Position numbers and translations under genes: made by a program. The notes under the pieces are model-generated. The model searched no databases. It saw only the letters and a list, made by a program, of their open reading frames with translations, and was not told the origin of the DNA. A stretch of 64,000 bases of DNA from contig NZ_JHXH01000006.1 in assembly GCF_000621805.1 (NCBI RefSeq), forward strand, positions 90,119 through 154,118, read 5' to 3'. This DNA comes from Ruminococcus sp. FC2018. GTDB taxonomy: Bacteria; Bacillota; Clostridia; Oscillospirales; Ruminococcaceae. Below are positions 15,868-25,681 of this stretch, in pieces (position 1 is the stretch's first letter; every line of letters starts with the position of its first letter).

Positions 15868-17967
15868 ATGGCAAGTAACATACCGCAGGAGTACGAGCTT
15901 CCTCTTTACCTTTTCCATTCGGGCACAAACTATGAAGCATACAAGTTTCTCGGATGCCATAAGGGTAACAGGGACGGACACGACGGATACTATTTTAGAG
16001 CATGGGCTGCCAATGCCCACGGAATATCCCTTGTGGGAGATTTCAATGACTGGGACGAATCAGCTAATCCCATGACTCTTATCGAAGATACTCAGATCTG
16101 GGAGACCTTTGTTCCCGGACTGAAGACATTTGACACTTATAAGTATTGTGTATTCGGCTGCGACGGAAAAAAACATCTGAAGTGCGATCCTTACGGCACT
16201 CATATGGAGGTCGCTCCGAGCACCGGCTCCAAGATATTTGATATCGATGCCTTTCCGTGGGGTGACGGGAAGTGGCAGAAAGAGCGTGCAACCAAAGACG
16301 TTTACAACACCCCGATGAACATCTATGAGGTCCACCTCAACAGCTGGAAGACCTGCACCGACGGCAAGTATTATTCCTACATGAAATTTGCCGAGGCGAT
16401 AATTCCTTATCTTACCGAGATGGGATATACCCACGTTGAGTTCATGCCTTTGGCAGAGCATCCTTTTGACGGTTCGTGGGGCTATCAGGATATAGGTTAT
16501 TATGCACCTACATCCAGATTCGGAACACCTTACGATTTTATGAAGATGATAGAGATGTTCCATAAGGCAGGCATAGCAGTTATCCTTGACTGGGTACCTG
16601 CTCACTTCCCAAGGGACGAAGCAGGACTTTTCGAGTGGGACGGCGGAGCATCGTATGAGTATTCCGATCCCAGGAAGAGAGACCACCTTACATGGGGCAC
16701 AAGAGTGTTTGACTATGGCAGACCCGAGGTAAGAAGCTTCCTTATTTCCAATGCACTATATTGGCTGGAGCAGTTCCATGTTGACGGTCTGAGAGTTGAC
16801 GCCGTGGCTTCCATGCTTTATCTTGACTATGACCGCCGTGACGGTGAATGGACACCAAACAAGGACGGCGGAAACCATAACCTTGAAGCAGTGGAGTTCT
16901 TACAGAACCTTAACTCCGCAGTTTTCTCAAGAGTGCCCAATGCACTTATGATAGCCGAGGAGTCCACAGCGTGGCCTATGGTCACAAAGCCTGTGTCCGA
17001 CGGCGGACTTGGCTTCAACTTCAAGTGGAACATGGGCTGGATGAACGATATGCTCAAGTATATGAAGTATGACCCTATCGACCGGTCGTTCCACCATGAT
17101 ATGCTTACATTCTCGTTCTTCTATGCGTTCAGCGAAAACTTTATCCTTCCCATTTCTCACGACGAGGTCGTTCACGGCAAGGCTTCCCTTGTTAATAAGA
17201 TGCACGGAAGCGACGTTGACGGCAAGTTTGCCCAGTGCAAGCTGTTTATGGCTTATATGATGGCTCACCCGGGCAAGAAGCTGACATTCATGGGCTCTGA
17301 TTTTGCACAGTTCAGAGAGTGGGATTACGAGAACGGACTTGAGTGGTTCCTGGTGGACGAGTACGAAAACCACAGGAATTATCAGAAGTTCATAAAGAAC
17401 CTTAATACCTTCTACAAGAATACTCCTGCAATGTGGCAGAGAGATTTCTCGTGGGAAGGATTCAGCTGGATAGCAAACGACGACTTCAGACAGAGCATTA
17501 TCATCTTCCGCAGATTTGATGCTGACGGAAATGAGATAATCGTTGTGTGCAACTTTGTCCCTGTTGAGAGAAAGTCCTATTGCTTCGGCGTTCCTTATAA
17601 GGGCAAGTACAAAGAAGTTTTCAATAGCTCTACCGACGACGGAAGCCCCGCTACCAACGGTACAGTCAAGAGCGTTGAGCAGGGTATGCACGGCTTTGAG
17701 CAGTCTGTTTGTATCGATATCCCGGCATTCAGCGTAATGTACTTTACAGTTGAAAAGGAAAAGGACAAAAAGACCCGTGCAGCAGGCAAAAAGACAGCTA
17801 AAAAGCCTGCGGCAAAAACGACCGCCGCTAAGGCTAAGACGGAGGCTGAGACCAAAGCTGTCAAAGCAGAGGATAAAAAGTCTGCGGAAAAGAAAACGGC
17901 AGCAAAAAAGCCTGCGGCAAAAAAGACCGCTGAGAAGAAAACAACTAAAACAGCTAAGAAGGGCTGA
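15868..17967 (+). CDS. glgB: 1,4-alpha-glucan branching enzyme with histone-like tail
   Basis: A GH13 enzyme that makes alpha-1,6 branches in glycogen. An N-terminal CBM48-like domain (RAWAANAHGISLVGDFNDW) is followed by the catalytic barrel with DWVPAHF (about 241), GLRVDAVA with the nucleophile Asp (about 307), AEES acid/base Glu (about 365) and SHDEVVHG (about 430). A C-terminal all-beta domain ends near 628. Residues 630-699 are an unusual tail made almost only of Lys, Ala, Thr and Glu with repeated KKPAAK and AEKKT units, like histone H1 or mycobacterial HupB tails. The start ATG follows AGGAGG. First gene of glgBCDA. Confidence 0.95.
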   Translation: MASNIPQEYELPLYLFHSGTNYEAYKFLGCHKGNRDGHDGYYFRAWAANAHGISLVGDFNDWDESANPMTLIEDTQIWETFVPGLKTFDTYKYCVFGCDGKKHLKCDPYGTHMEVAPSTGSKIFDIDAFPWGDGKWQKERATKDVYNTPMNIYEVHLNSWKTCTDGKYYSYMKFAEAIIPYLTEMGYTHVEFMPLAEHPFDGSWGYQDIGYYAPTSRFGTPYDFMKMIEMFHKAGIAVILDWVPAHFPRDEAGLFEWDGGASYEYSDPRKRDHLTWGTRVFDYGRPEVRSFLISNALYWLEQFHVDGLRVDAVASMLYLDYDRRDGEWTPNKDGGNHNLEAVEFLQNLNSAVFSRVPNALMIAEESTAWPMVTKPVSDGGLGFNFKWNMGWMNDMLKYMKYDPIDRSFHHDMLTFSFFYAFSENFILPISHDEVVHGKASLVNKMHGSDVDGKFAQCKLFMAYMMAHPGKKLTFMGSDFAQFREWDYENGLEWFLVDEYENHRNYQKFIKNLNTFYKNTPAMWQRDFSWEGFSWIANDDFRQSIIIFRRFDADGNEIIVVCNFVPVERKSYCFGVPYKGKYKEVFNSSTDDGSPATNGTVKSVEQGMHGFEQSVCIDIPAFSVMYFTVEKEKDKKTRAAGKKTAKKPAAKTTAAKAKTEAETKAVKAEDKKSAEKKTAAKKPAAKKTAEKKTTKTAKKG

Positions 17968-18000
17968 ACAATAAAAATTGAATTGGTGGGTGAATGATAT

Positions 18001-19203
18001 ATGTTCAACAAGAAAGAATGCGTGGCAATGCTTCTCGCAGGCGGACAGGGCAGCCGTTTGTATGCGTTGACACAGTCAGTTGCAAAACCTGCAGTTCCGT
18101 TTGGTGCAAAGTACAGAATAATCGACTTTCCACTTTCGAACTGCGTTAATTCGGGAATAGACACCGTGGGTGTCCTTACCCAGTATCAGCCCTTTGTACT
18201 CAATGAGTATATCGGAAACGGTCAGCCTTGGGACCTTGACCGTATCCACGGCGGCGTTCACGTTCTGCCTCCTTACCAGACCGCTTCCGGCGCAGACTGG
18301 TATTCCGGCACAGCAAACGCTATCTACCAGAATATAAGCTTTGTGGATAGATATGATCCGGAGTATGTTGTGATCCTTTCCGGTGACCACATCTATAAGA
18401 TGGACTACAATAAAATGCTGGCTTACCATAAGACTAAGCAGGCTGATGCAACTATCGCAGTCCTTGACGTTCCGAAGGAAGAGGCTTCCAGATTCGGTAT
18501 CATGATTACCGACGAGGATGATAACATCATCGACTTTGAGGAAAAGCCCAAGAACCCAAGATCCACCCTGGCATCTATGGGTATCTACATATTCACATGG
18601 AAGAAGCTGAGAGCTTATCTTATTTCCAATGAGGAGGATAAGGATGCTTCCAAGGACTTTGGTAAGAATATTATCCCTGATATGAGGGCAGCAGGCGAAA
18701 AGCTGGTCGCTTACAGATTTGACGGCTACTGGAAGGACGTTGGTACGATCGACTCCCTGTGGGAGGCAAATATGGATCTTATCAATCCTAATATCCCTAT
18801 CGATCTGTACGATCCCGCATGGAAGATCTATTCCAGAAACCCTGTTCTGCCTCCGCAGAGCATAGGCGTAAATGCCGAGGTCCAGAACTCCATGATAACC
18901 GAAGGATGTATTATCGACGGCTCTGTTGAGTTCTCCATGATCTCCGAGGGCGTTATCGTTGAAAAGGGCGCAGTTATCTATGACTCTATCCTTATGCCGG
19001 GTGCCGTTATAAAGGCGGGAGCAAAGGTTGAGTATGCCATAGTTGGTGAAAATACCGTTATCGGTGAGAATGCACAGATAGGTGCAAGACCTGAGACCAT
19101 AGAGGATAAGGATTCCTGGGGCGTGGCTGTTGTGGGACACAACATTACCGTTTCGGACGGTGCAACAGTAGCGCCGAAAGCCATTATCTATGAAAATATA
19201 TAA
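18001..19203 (+). CDS. glgC: glucose-1-phosphate adenylyltransferase, catalytic subunit
   Basis: Makes ADP-glucose from ATP and glucose-1-phosphate, the committed step of glycogen synthesis. The ATP-binding [13 protein letters not shown] (about 12-24), [11 protein letters not shown], the [10 protein letters not shown] nucleotide motif and the glucose-1-phosphate site FEEKPKNP are all intact. A left-handed beta-helix follows from about residue 290. The length of 400 is normal. It begins 33 nt after glgB and is followed by its partner glgD, as in other Firmicutes where GlgC and GlgD form a heteromer. Confidence 0.97.
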   Translation: MFNKKECVAMLLAGGQGSRLYALTQSVAKPAVPFGAKYRIIDFPLSNCVNSGIDTVGVLTQYQPFVLNEYIGNGQPWDLDRIHGGVHVLPPYQTASGADWYSGTANAIYQNISFVDRYDPEYVVILSGDHIYKMDYNKMLAYHKTKQADATIAVLDVPKEEASRFGIMITDEDDNIIDFEEKPKNPRSTLASMGIYIFTWKKLRAYLISNEEDKDASKDFGKNIIPDMRAAGEKLVAYRFDGYWKDVGTIDSLWEANMDLINPNIPIDLYDPAWKIYSRNPVLPPQSIGVNAEVQNSMITEGCIIDGSVEFSMISEGVIVEKGAVIYDSILMPGAVIKAGAKVEYAIVGENTVIGENAQIGARPETIEDKDSWGVAVVGHNITVSDGATVAPKAIIYENI

Positions 19204-19215
19204 AGAGAGGACTGA

Positions 19216-20349
19216 ATGGAAATGGAAGTAAATATGGGTAATGTATTGGGTCTTGTTTTCGCCAATATGCATGACATGACTCTTGGAGACCTTACGAAGA
19301 ACAGAACTATGGGTTCAGTCCTTTTCGGAGGCAGATACAGACTTATCGATTTTCCCGTGTCGAATATGGTAAACAGCGGCATCAGCGAGGTCGGAGTTAT
19401 TACAAAATCAAACTATCAGTCATTGCTGGATCACCTGGGTGCAGCAAGAGAATGGGACCTTGCAAGAAAGAAGGGCGGTCTGTTTATCCTTCCGCCTTTC
19501 GGAAATGTTGAGAGTACCCTTTACAGAGGCCGTATCGAGGCACTGTACGGAGCAATGAGCTTTTTGAAGGCTTCAAGAGCAAAGTATGTGGTTCTTTCCG
19601 ACTGCGACGTTGTTACAAATATCGACTATAAGCCGATAGTTCAGCAGCATATCGATACCGGTGCAGACATCACAGCTGTGGTTCATACAGGCGTTTATAC
19701 ATCTGACGAGATAAAGACCTCCACAGTGTTCAACGTAAGAGAGGATAAGAGCGTTTCTTCCGCACTTATCATGCCTGAGCTGAGCGGCACCTGCACAGTA
19801 AGCCTTAATATGTTCGTTATGTCTATGGACTTCCTGCTTGATATGGTAAATGACTCAATAGCAAGAGGAAACGTAAGCTTTGAGAGAAATATCCTTCAGG
19901 CAAAATGCGGTGAGCTCAAAATAATGACCTATGAGTATGACGGCTATTTCAGCAAGCTCAACAGCGTAGGAAGCTACTTCAAGGCAAACCAGGATCTTAT
20001 CGACCCGGAAAACGCAAGAAAGCTGTTTATGGATAAGAGATCTATCTATACCAAGGTTTCCGACAATGCACCTGTTAAGTACGATCTTAACTGTAAGGTG
20101 AAGTCTTCGCTTATTGCCGACGGCTGCATTATCGAGGGCGAGGTAGAGAACTCTGTTCTGTTCAGAGGCGTAAAGGTGGGCAAAGGTGCAAAGGTCAGAA
20201 ACTGTATCCTCATGCAGGGAACAGTTGTTGGCAACAATGCGGAGCTTAACTATCTTATCACCGATAAGAACGTTAATATCAGCGAGAACCATGCTGTATC
20301 CAGCTCTCCGAACTATCCTATGTATGTAGCTAAGGGAGCAAGCGTATAA
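19216..20349 (+). CDS. glgD: glucose-1-phosphate adenylyltransferase subunit GlgD
   Basis: A GlgC paralogue of 377 residues. The nucleotidyltransferase fold is kept (GGRYRLIDFPVSNMVNSGI), but the ATP loop is replaced by VFANMHDMTLG and the FEEKP substrate motif is absent. It is therefore expected to be non-catalytic and to modulate GlgC, as shown for other Firmicute GlgD proteins. The ATG follows AGAGAGG. A hairpin after the gene may lower read-through into glgA. Confidence 0.95.
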   Translation: MEMEVNMGNVLGLVFANMHDMTLGDLTKNRTMGSVLFGGRYRLIDFPVSNMVNSGISEVGVITKSNYQSLLDHLGAAREWDLARKKGGLFILPPFGNVESTLYRGRIEALYGAMSFLKASRAKYVVLSDCDVVTNIDYKPIVQQHIDTGADITAVVHTGVYTSDEIKTSTVFNVREDKSVSSALIMPELSGTCTVSLNMFVMSMDFLLDMVNDSIARGNVSFERNILQAKCGELKIMTYEYDGYFSKLNSVGSYFKANQDLIDPENARKLFMDKRSIYTKVSDNAPVKYDLNCKVKSSLIADGCIIEGEVENSVLFRGVKVGKGAKVRNCILMQGTVVGNNAELNYLITDKNVNISENHAVSSSPNYPMYVAKGASV

Positions 20350-20364
20350 TTTTGATCCGATTGT

Positions 20365-20398
20365 AAAAGCAAGGTATGAAGCCAATGCCTTGCTTTTG
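20365..20398 (+). terminator. hairpin between glgD and glgA
   Basis: AAAAGCAAGG and CCTTGCTTTT form a 10-bp stem with a 13-nt loop; only four T residues follow directly. It may be a partial terminator that tunes glgA relative to glgBCD. Confidence 0.5.
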
Positions 20399-20427
20399 TG
20401 ATAATATGAGTAAAAGGGGGTTTGAAT

Positions 20428-21840
20428 ATGAATATATTGTATACAGCAAGTGAGGCTGTTCCCTATGCGGCTTCCGGCGGACTGGCAGATGTTGCAGGTT
20501 CGCTTCCCGCAGCGATAAATGCCCAGGGACATGACTGCAGAGTGGTTATCCCTTATTATAGCCAGATCAGACAGGAGCTTAAAGATCAGCTGAGCTATTA
20601 TACCAACTTTACCGTTCCTGTTGCGTGGAGAAATCAGTACTGCGGAGTTTTTATAGGGGTCGTCAACGGAGTTACCTATTATCTGCTTGACAATGAGTAT
20701 TATTTCCAGAGAAACGGGCTTTACGGCTTTTATGACGATGCGGAAAGATTTATCTTTTTCTCCAGAGCTGTGCTTGAGCTTTTGCATTATATTGATTTTC
20801 GCCCCGATATCATAAATGCAAACGACTGGCAGACAGCCCTTGTACCTGTGTATTTCGATATTTTCTATCGCTACCAGCAGGGATACGAGGACATAAAGAC
20901 GGTGTTCACCATCCATAATATCCAGTATCAGGGTCAGTACGGACTTGAGCTTATCAACGATATTATGGGAATACCTCTGTATCATACCGATCTGCTTTCC
21001 TATGACGGCGACGTGAACTTTATGAAAGCTGCTATCGAAACAGCCGACAGAGTTACCACAGTTTCACCCAGTTATGCTTGGGAGATCCTTGACCCGTGGT
21101 ATTCCCACGGCATGGACAGAGAGCTTGTCCATAAGCAGTATAAACTCAGCGGTATACTTAACGGTATCTCAATGCAGATATATGACCCTTCTACAGATAA
21201 GGCGATACCGAAGAATTACTCGCTTAATGATAAGCTTGGTAAGCAGGTCTGCAAAAAACGTCTGCTTGACGAAATGGAAATGGCAGGAGGCAAAGAGCCT
21301 GTTATCGGCATAGTCACCAGGTTTGTTTCCCATAAGGGACTTGACCTTATAAAATATGTCTTTGAGGATATCCTCAGAGCAGGCTATAAGTTTGTTATAC
21401 TCGGTTCCGGTGAAAAGATATATGAGGACTTCTTCAGCGAGATGCACTATCGCTATCCCGACAGAGTAGGACTTACACTCGGTTTCGTTCCTGATCTGTC
21501 AAGAAGGATCTATGCAGGCGCAGATATGTTCCTGATGCCTTCCCAGAGCGAACCCTGCGGTCTTGCCCAGATGATAGCTCTGCGCTACGGTACTATCCCT
21601 ATTGTCCGTGAAACAGGCGGATTGAGAGATACTATCCACGACGCAGGTGATAAATGCGGCAACGGCTTTACCTTCAAGTCCTACAACGCCCACGATATGC
21701 TTGACGCCTGCATAAGAGCAAGAGCGTATTATGACAACAGGATGAAGTGGGGCGCATTGGTAAATACCGCACTGAAACAGGATTTCAGCTGGACAAATTC
21801 CGCAAAGCAGTATATCTCCCTTTACGAGGATATCCGCTGA
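20428..21840 (+). CDS. glgA: glycogen synthase (GT5)
   Basis: Extends alpha-1,4-glucan using ADP-glucose. The N-terminal ASGGLADVAGSLP is the GT5 glucosyl/ADP motif, where the usual Lys-Xxx-Gly-Gly start reads Ala-Ser-Gly-Gly. FTIHNIQYQG (about 170), and the C-terminal PSQSEPCGLAQMIALRYG and VRETGGLRDTI motifs complete the retaining GT-B fold. The length of 470 is typical. ATG 20428 is chosen with AAGGGGG 7 nt upstream; a TTG two codons earlier is too close to the site. Last gene of the glycogen set. Confidence 0.96.
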   Translation: MNILYTASEAVPYAASGGLADVAGSLPAAINAQGHDCRVVIPYYSQIRQELKDQLSYYTNFTVPVAWRNQYCGVFIGVVNGVTYYLLDNEYYFQRNGLYGFYDDAERFIFFSRAVLELLHYIDFRPDIINANDWQTALVPVYFDIFYRYQQGYEDIKTVFTIHNIQYQGQYGLELINDIMGIPLYHTDLLSYDGDVNFMKAAIETADRVTTVSPSYAWEILDPWYSHGMDRELVHKQYKLSGILNGISMQIYDPSTDKAIPKNYSLNDKLGKQVCKKRLLDEMEMAGGKEPVIGIVTRFVSHKGLDLIKYVFEDILRAGYKFVILGSGEKIYEDFFSEMHYRYPDRVGLTLGFVPDLSRRIYAGADMFLMPSQSEPCGLAQMIALRYGTIPIVRETGGLRDTIHDAGDKCGNGFTFKSYNAHDMLDACIRARAYYDNRMKWGALVNTALKQDFSWTNSAKQYISLYEDIR

Positions 21841-21862
21841 TATCTGATGTGGAAATGTTGAT

Positions 21863-21894
21863 ACAGCAGTCGTTTTATTGACGGCTGCTGTTTT
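21863..21894 (+). terminator. terminator of the glycogen operon
   Basis: ACAGCAGTCGT and ACGGCTGCTGT form an 11-bp stem with a 7-nt loop, followed by TTTTGTATTT. Confidence 0.75.
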
Positions 21895-21956
21895 GTATTT
21901 CCGGGAAATAATAGATATTTATTTTTAGCTATAATGTAAAAAATATAAAAAAGGGC

Positions 21957-21985
21957 TTGAAATTCTTTTTGGTGTGTAGTAAAAT
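21957..21985 (+). promoter_or_regulatory. promoter of the DUF1846 gene
   Basis: TTGAAA (21957-21962), 17-nt spacer, TAAAAT (21980-21985). Confidence 0.6.
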
Positions 21986-22022
21986 TGTTTTTGAAATTTG
22001 AAAAATGGGAAGGAAATATATG

Positions 22023-23492
22023 ATGAGCAGCAGGAAAATTGGGTTTGATAACGAAAAGTATCTGAAAATGCAGTCGGAACATATCCGCAACAGGATCGCC
22101 GGCTTTGGCGGAAAGCTTTATCTGGAGTTCGGCGGAAAGCTCTATGACGACTACCACGCCTCCCGTGTTCTTCCGGGATTTAAGCCGGACAGTAAGCTTC
22201 AGATGCTTTTACAGCTCAAGGACGAGGCGGAGATCGTCATCGTTATCAACGCAGGAGATATTGAAAAGAATAAGGTCCGTGGGGACCTGGGTATTACTTA
22301 CGATCTGGACGTAATAAGACTATATAACGTGTTTACGGGTATCGGATTGTATGTAAGCTCCGTGGTGCTCACCCAGTACGAGGGACAGAGACAGGCTGAT
22401 GCCTTCCAGAAAAGACTGGAATCCCTGGGAGTAAAGGTGTATCACCACTATAGAATAAGCGGCTATCCCTCGAATCTTCAGCTCATTATGAGCGATGAGG
22501 GCTACGGCAGAAATGATTATATCCAGACCCAGCGAAAGCTGGTGGTCATCACCGCACCGGGTCCGGGAAGCGGAAAAATGGCGACCTGCCTGTCCCAGCT
22601 CTACCACGAGAATAAGCGGGGCATTACAGCAGGATATGCAAAGTTTGAAACGTTCCCTATATGGAACCTGCCTCTGCGGCACCCTGTAAACCTTGCTTAT
22701 GAGGCTGCAACCTCCGACCTTAACGACGTAAATATGATCGACCCGTTCCACCTTGACGCATACGGCGTAACAACGGTAAATTATAACCGTGACGTGGAGA
22801 TATTCCCGGTGCTCAATGCAATGTTTGAAAAGATATTGGGCGAGTCGCCCTATAAGTCTCCTACGGATATGGGCGTTAATATGGCAGGAAACTGTATAAT
22901 TGACGACGAGGTGGTATCACAGGCTGCCAAGGACGAGATAGTAAGACGTTATTATATTGCCCTGTGCGGCAGGAAAAAAGGCTTTGTTTCCGATGACGAG
23001 ATATATAAGCTGGAGCTGCTGATGAAGCAGGCAGGCGTTTCCACCGCCGATCGAAAAGTGGCTTCCGCAGCCCTTGCCCGTGAACAGGAAACAGGTGGAC
23101 CTGCTGCCGCAATGGAGCTTCCCGACGGCAGAATGATAACCGGAAGGACTACAAACCTTATGGGTGCGGCTTCCGCAGTCCTGCTCAATGCGCTGAAGGC
23201 ACTGGGCGGCATAGATGACGATGTGCTGCTTATGGCACCCCAGGTCATCGAACCTATACAGAATCTGAAAATTACCCACCTGGGCAACCGCAACCCCCGT
23301 ATACATACCGACGAGGCTCTTATCGCACTTTCTATCTGTGCGGCAACAGACGAAAATGCAAAGCTTGCCATGGACCAGCTTGAAAAACTCAACGGCTGTG
23401 AGGTCCATTCCACAGTTATCCTTTCTCCTGTGGACGAGCGTACTTTCAAGCGCCTGGGAGTAAACCTCACCTGTGAGCCTAAGTATAATTGA
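22023..23492 (+). CDS. DUF1846 (UPF0371) protein
   Basis: A 489-residue cytoplasmic protein that matches the conserved DUF1846 family of Firmicutes: KIGFDNEKYLKMQSEHI at the N-terminus, FGGKLYDDYHASRVLPGF (about 27-44), and GPGSGKMATCLSQ near residue 175, a glycine-rich loop followed by a predicted nucleotide-binding-like fold. The biochemical role of the family is not settled. Adjacent in-frame ATGs at 22020 and 22023 both follow GGAAGGA; 22023 has the better spacing. It has its own promoter and terminator. Confidence 0.88.
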   Translation: MSSRKIGFDNEKYLKMQSEHIRNRIAGFGGKLYLEFGGKLYDDYHASRVLPGFKPDSKLQMLLQLKDEAEIVIVINAGDIEKNKVRGDLGITYDLDVIRLYNVFTGIGLYVSSVVLTQYEGQRQADAFQKRLESLGVKVYHHYRISGYPSNLQLIMSDEGYGRNDYIQTQRKLVVITAPGPGSGKMATCLSQLYHENKRGITAGYAKFETFPIWNLPLRHPVNLAYEAATSDLNDVNMIDPFHLDAYGVTTVNYNRDVEIFPVLNAMFEKILGESPYKSPTDMGVNMAGNCIIDDEVVSQAAKDEIVRRYYIALCGRKKGFVSDDEIYKLELLMKQAGVSTADRKVASAALAREQETGGPAAAMELPDGRMITGRTTNLMGAASAVLLNALKALGGIDDDVLLMAPQVIEPIQNLKITHLGNRNPRIHTDEALIALSICAATDENAKLAMDQLEKLNGCEVHSTVILSPVDERTFKRLGVNLTCEPKYN

Positions 23493-23512
23493 TAACAGCA
23501 TACCAAGCGATG

Positions 23513-23541
23513 AAGGCAGAGATAAAACTCTGCCTTTTTTT
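23513..23541 (+). terminator. terminator after the DUF1846 gene
   Basis: AAGGCAGAG-ATAAAA-CTCTGCCTT, a 9-bp stem ending in seven T residues. Confidence 0.85.
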
Positions 23542-23564
23542 GCTGCTAAAGTGGGCGTTTTCTA

Positions 23565-23593
23565 TTGAAATCCACAGGGAAATATGGTATAAT
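23565..23593 (+). promoter_or_regulatory. promoter of recG
   Basis: TTGAAA (23565-23570), 17-nt spacer, TATAAT (23588-23593). Confidence 0.7.
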
Positions 23594-23626
23594 TATCGTA
23601 GTAAAACAGGGGGGGAGGTGAGTGCC

Positions 23627-25666
23627 GTGAACAGTGAGCTTGATAAGCAGATAACCTATCTCAAAGGGGTCGGTCCCAAAAGAGCGGAAATGTATAAGAA
23701 AATTGGCGTTTTCACAGTCTATGACCTGCTTTGCCATTACCCCAGGGATTATATCGACCTTACCGATACCGTCCCTATATCCGACAGTGCACTGAACGAA
23801 ACGGTGGCTGTAAAGGGGACCGTGGTGAGAAAGCTTGCTCCTGCAAGAATAAGAAAGGGTATGACCGTCTATAAGGCGGTGTTTACCGACGGCACTTCCG
23901 ACCTGACGGTGGTTATCTACAACAGCGAGTACCTGTTTTCCCAGCTGGCACTTGACGGTGAGTTTTACCTTGTGGGACGTATAACAGGGAACCTTATCCG
24001 CAGGGAAATGAGCTCGCCTTTGGTTTTCAGAGCAGATACGCCGTTTAAAGTGCAGCCCGTCTACCGCCTTACAGAGGGACTGAGCCAGACTGTGCTGCGA
24101 AACAATATGAAAAATGCCCTGGACAGCTTCGGCAAGTATATTTATGAACCCATGCCGGCACATATCCGCTCGGATGCGGGACTGTGTGCAATGGAATATG
24201 CCGTGACAAATATCCACTTTCCAAAGGATATACACTGCTTTGAACAGGCAAAAAAACGTCTGGTGTTCGATGAACTGCTGATATTGCAGCTGGCAATGGC
24301 AATGCTCCGCAGCAAGGGACGGAGCCTGACGGGATATGTTCTGAAAGAAAAAAATATAGATGAGTTTTATAAAAGCCTGCCCTTTGAGCTGACTAATTGC
24401 CAGATGCAGGCGGTCAGCGACTGCATGGAGGATATGCAAAAGCCGTTCCCCATGAACAGACTGGTACAGGGTGATGTAGGCTCGGGAAAAACTGCCGTTG
24501 CCGCAGCGGTGGCGTATTTTGCCTATAAAAACGGCTGTCAGAGCGCACTTATGGCACCCACCGAGGTGCTGGCACATCAGCACTATGAAACACTTAAAGG
24601 CTTTCTTGAACCGCTGGGTGTCAAGGTCGCTCTTCTCACAGGCTCCCTGAGCACAAAGGAAAAATCCCTTGTCAAGCAGGGACTTGAAAACGGCGAATAC
24701 CACGTTGCGGTTGGCACTCATGCTCTTGTGCAGCAAAATACACGGTTTAAGAACCTTGCCCTGGTCATTACCGATGAACAGCACCGATTCGGCGTTCGGC
24801 AAAGGGCGTTTCTGGCGCAAAAGGGCAGCAATCCACATAAACTGGTCATGAGCGCTACCCCCATACCGAGAACACTTGCAATGATGATATACGGCGACCT
24901 TGATATCTCTGTGCTTAACGAGCTTCCTAAAGGCAGACAGCCTATCGAGACATATGCCGTTACAGGAAAGCTAAGGCAGCGGGCGTTTGCCTTTGTAAGC
25001 AAGCAGCTTGATGAGGGCAGACAGGGATATGTGGTCTGTCCTGTTATTGAAGAAAGCGAAATGGCATTGCAGGACGTAAAGTCCTACGCAAATAAACTTT
25101 CGGAAAACGGTTTTGATAAATACCGCATCGGACTTCTCCACGGAAAACTTCCAAACGAGGAAAAGGACAGGATAATGCGTGATTTTAAGGAGCATAAGAT
25201 TGACCTTCTCGTATCTACCACTGTGGTGGAGGTAGGGGTGGATGTTCCCAACGCCACAATTATCCTTGTGGAAAATGCGGACAGATTCGGGCTTTCCCAG
25301 CTCCACCAGCTCCGTGGGCGTGTTGGCAGGGGACAGTATAAGTCCTACTGCGTGCTTATTACCGACAATGTGAATGAGACCACAAAAAAGCGTCTGAAAA
25401 TACTGTCCTCAACCTCCGACGGCTTCAAAATATCCGAGGAGGATCTGAAACTGAGAGGACCGGGAGACTTTTTCGGAGACCGGCAGCACGGTCTGCCAAA
25501 ACTGAAAATAGCAGACGTTTCCCATGACCTTGATATACTCAGGAAGGTCCAGAAAACTGCGGAGCTTATTATCGAAAGTGACCCGATGCTTGAAAAAGGA
25601 GAAAACAAAGGGCTTAAAGAACTTGTAAACCGGCTGTTTGAGTATGCAAACGCCGATGATCTGTAA
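23627..25666 (+). CDS. recG: ATP-dependent DNA helicase RecG
   Basis: Remodels stalled replication forks and Holliday junctions. The N-terminal wedge domain starts YLKGVGPKRAEMYKK. The helicase motor has Walker A QGDVGSGKTAVA (about 280), the DEQHRFG box II, SATPIPRT box III and the C-terminal QLHQLRGRVGRG motif. The length of 679 is close to B. subtilis RecG. I place the start at GTG 23627, 8-9 nt after GGGGGAGG; the frame opens further upstream but without a site. Confidence 0.96.
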   Translation: MNSELDKQITYLKGVGPKRAEMYKKIGVFTVYDLLCHYPRDYIDLTDTVPISDSALNETVAVKGTVVRKLAPARIRKGMTVYKAVFTDGTSDLTVVIYNSEYLFSQLALDGEFYLVGRITGNLIRREMSSPLVFRADTPFKVQPVYRLTEGLSQTVLRNNMKNALDSFGKYIYEPMPAHIRSDAGLCAMEYAVTNIHFPKDIHCFEQAKKRLVFDELLILQLAMAMLRSKGRSLTGYVLKEKNIDEFYKSLPFELTNCQMQAVSDCMEDMQKPFPMNRLVQGDVGSGKTAVAAAVAYFAYKNGCQSALMAPTEVLAHQHYETLKGFLEPLGVKVALLTGSLSTKEKSLVKQGLENGEYHVAVGTHALVQQNTRFKNLALVITDEQHRFGVRQRAFLAQKGSNPHKLVMSATPIPRTLAMMIYGDLDISVLNELPKGRQPIETYAVTGKLRQRAFAFVSKQLDEGRQGYVVCPVIEESEMALQDVKSYANKLSENGFDKYRIGLLHGKLPNEEKDRIMRDFKEHKIDLLVSTTVVEVGVDVPNATIILVENADRFGLSQLHQLRGRVGRGQYKSYCVLITDNVNETTKKRLKILSSTSDGFKISEEDLKLRGPGDFFGDRQHGLPKLKIADVSHDLDILRKVQKTAELIIESDPMLEKGENKGLKELVNRLFEYANADDL

Positions 25667-25681
25667 GGAGGACAAAAATAT

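Noticed and set aside
18076..19272. 398-codon open frame antisense to glgC
   Set aside because: Lies fully inside glgC on the other strand with no ribosome site. glgC is a clear match over its whole length, so this is a codon-usage shadow.
19855..20985. 376-codon open frame antisense to glgD and glgA
   Set aside because: Spans the intergenic hairpin and two real genes; no start signal and no family.
23546..24838. 430-codon open frame antisense to recG
   Set aside because: Cys/His-rich product with no domain, opposite an intact recG and its promoter.
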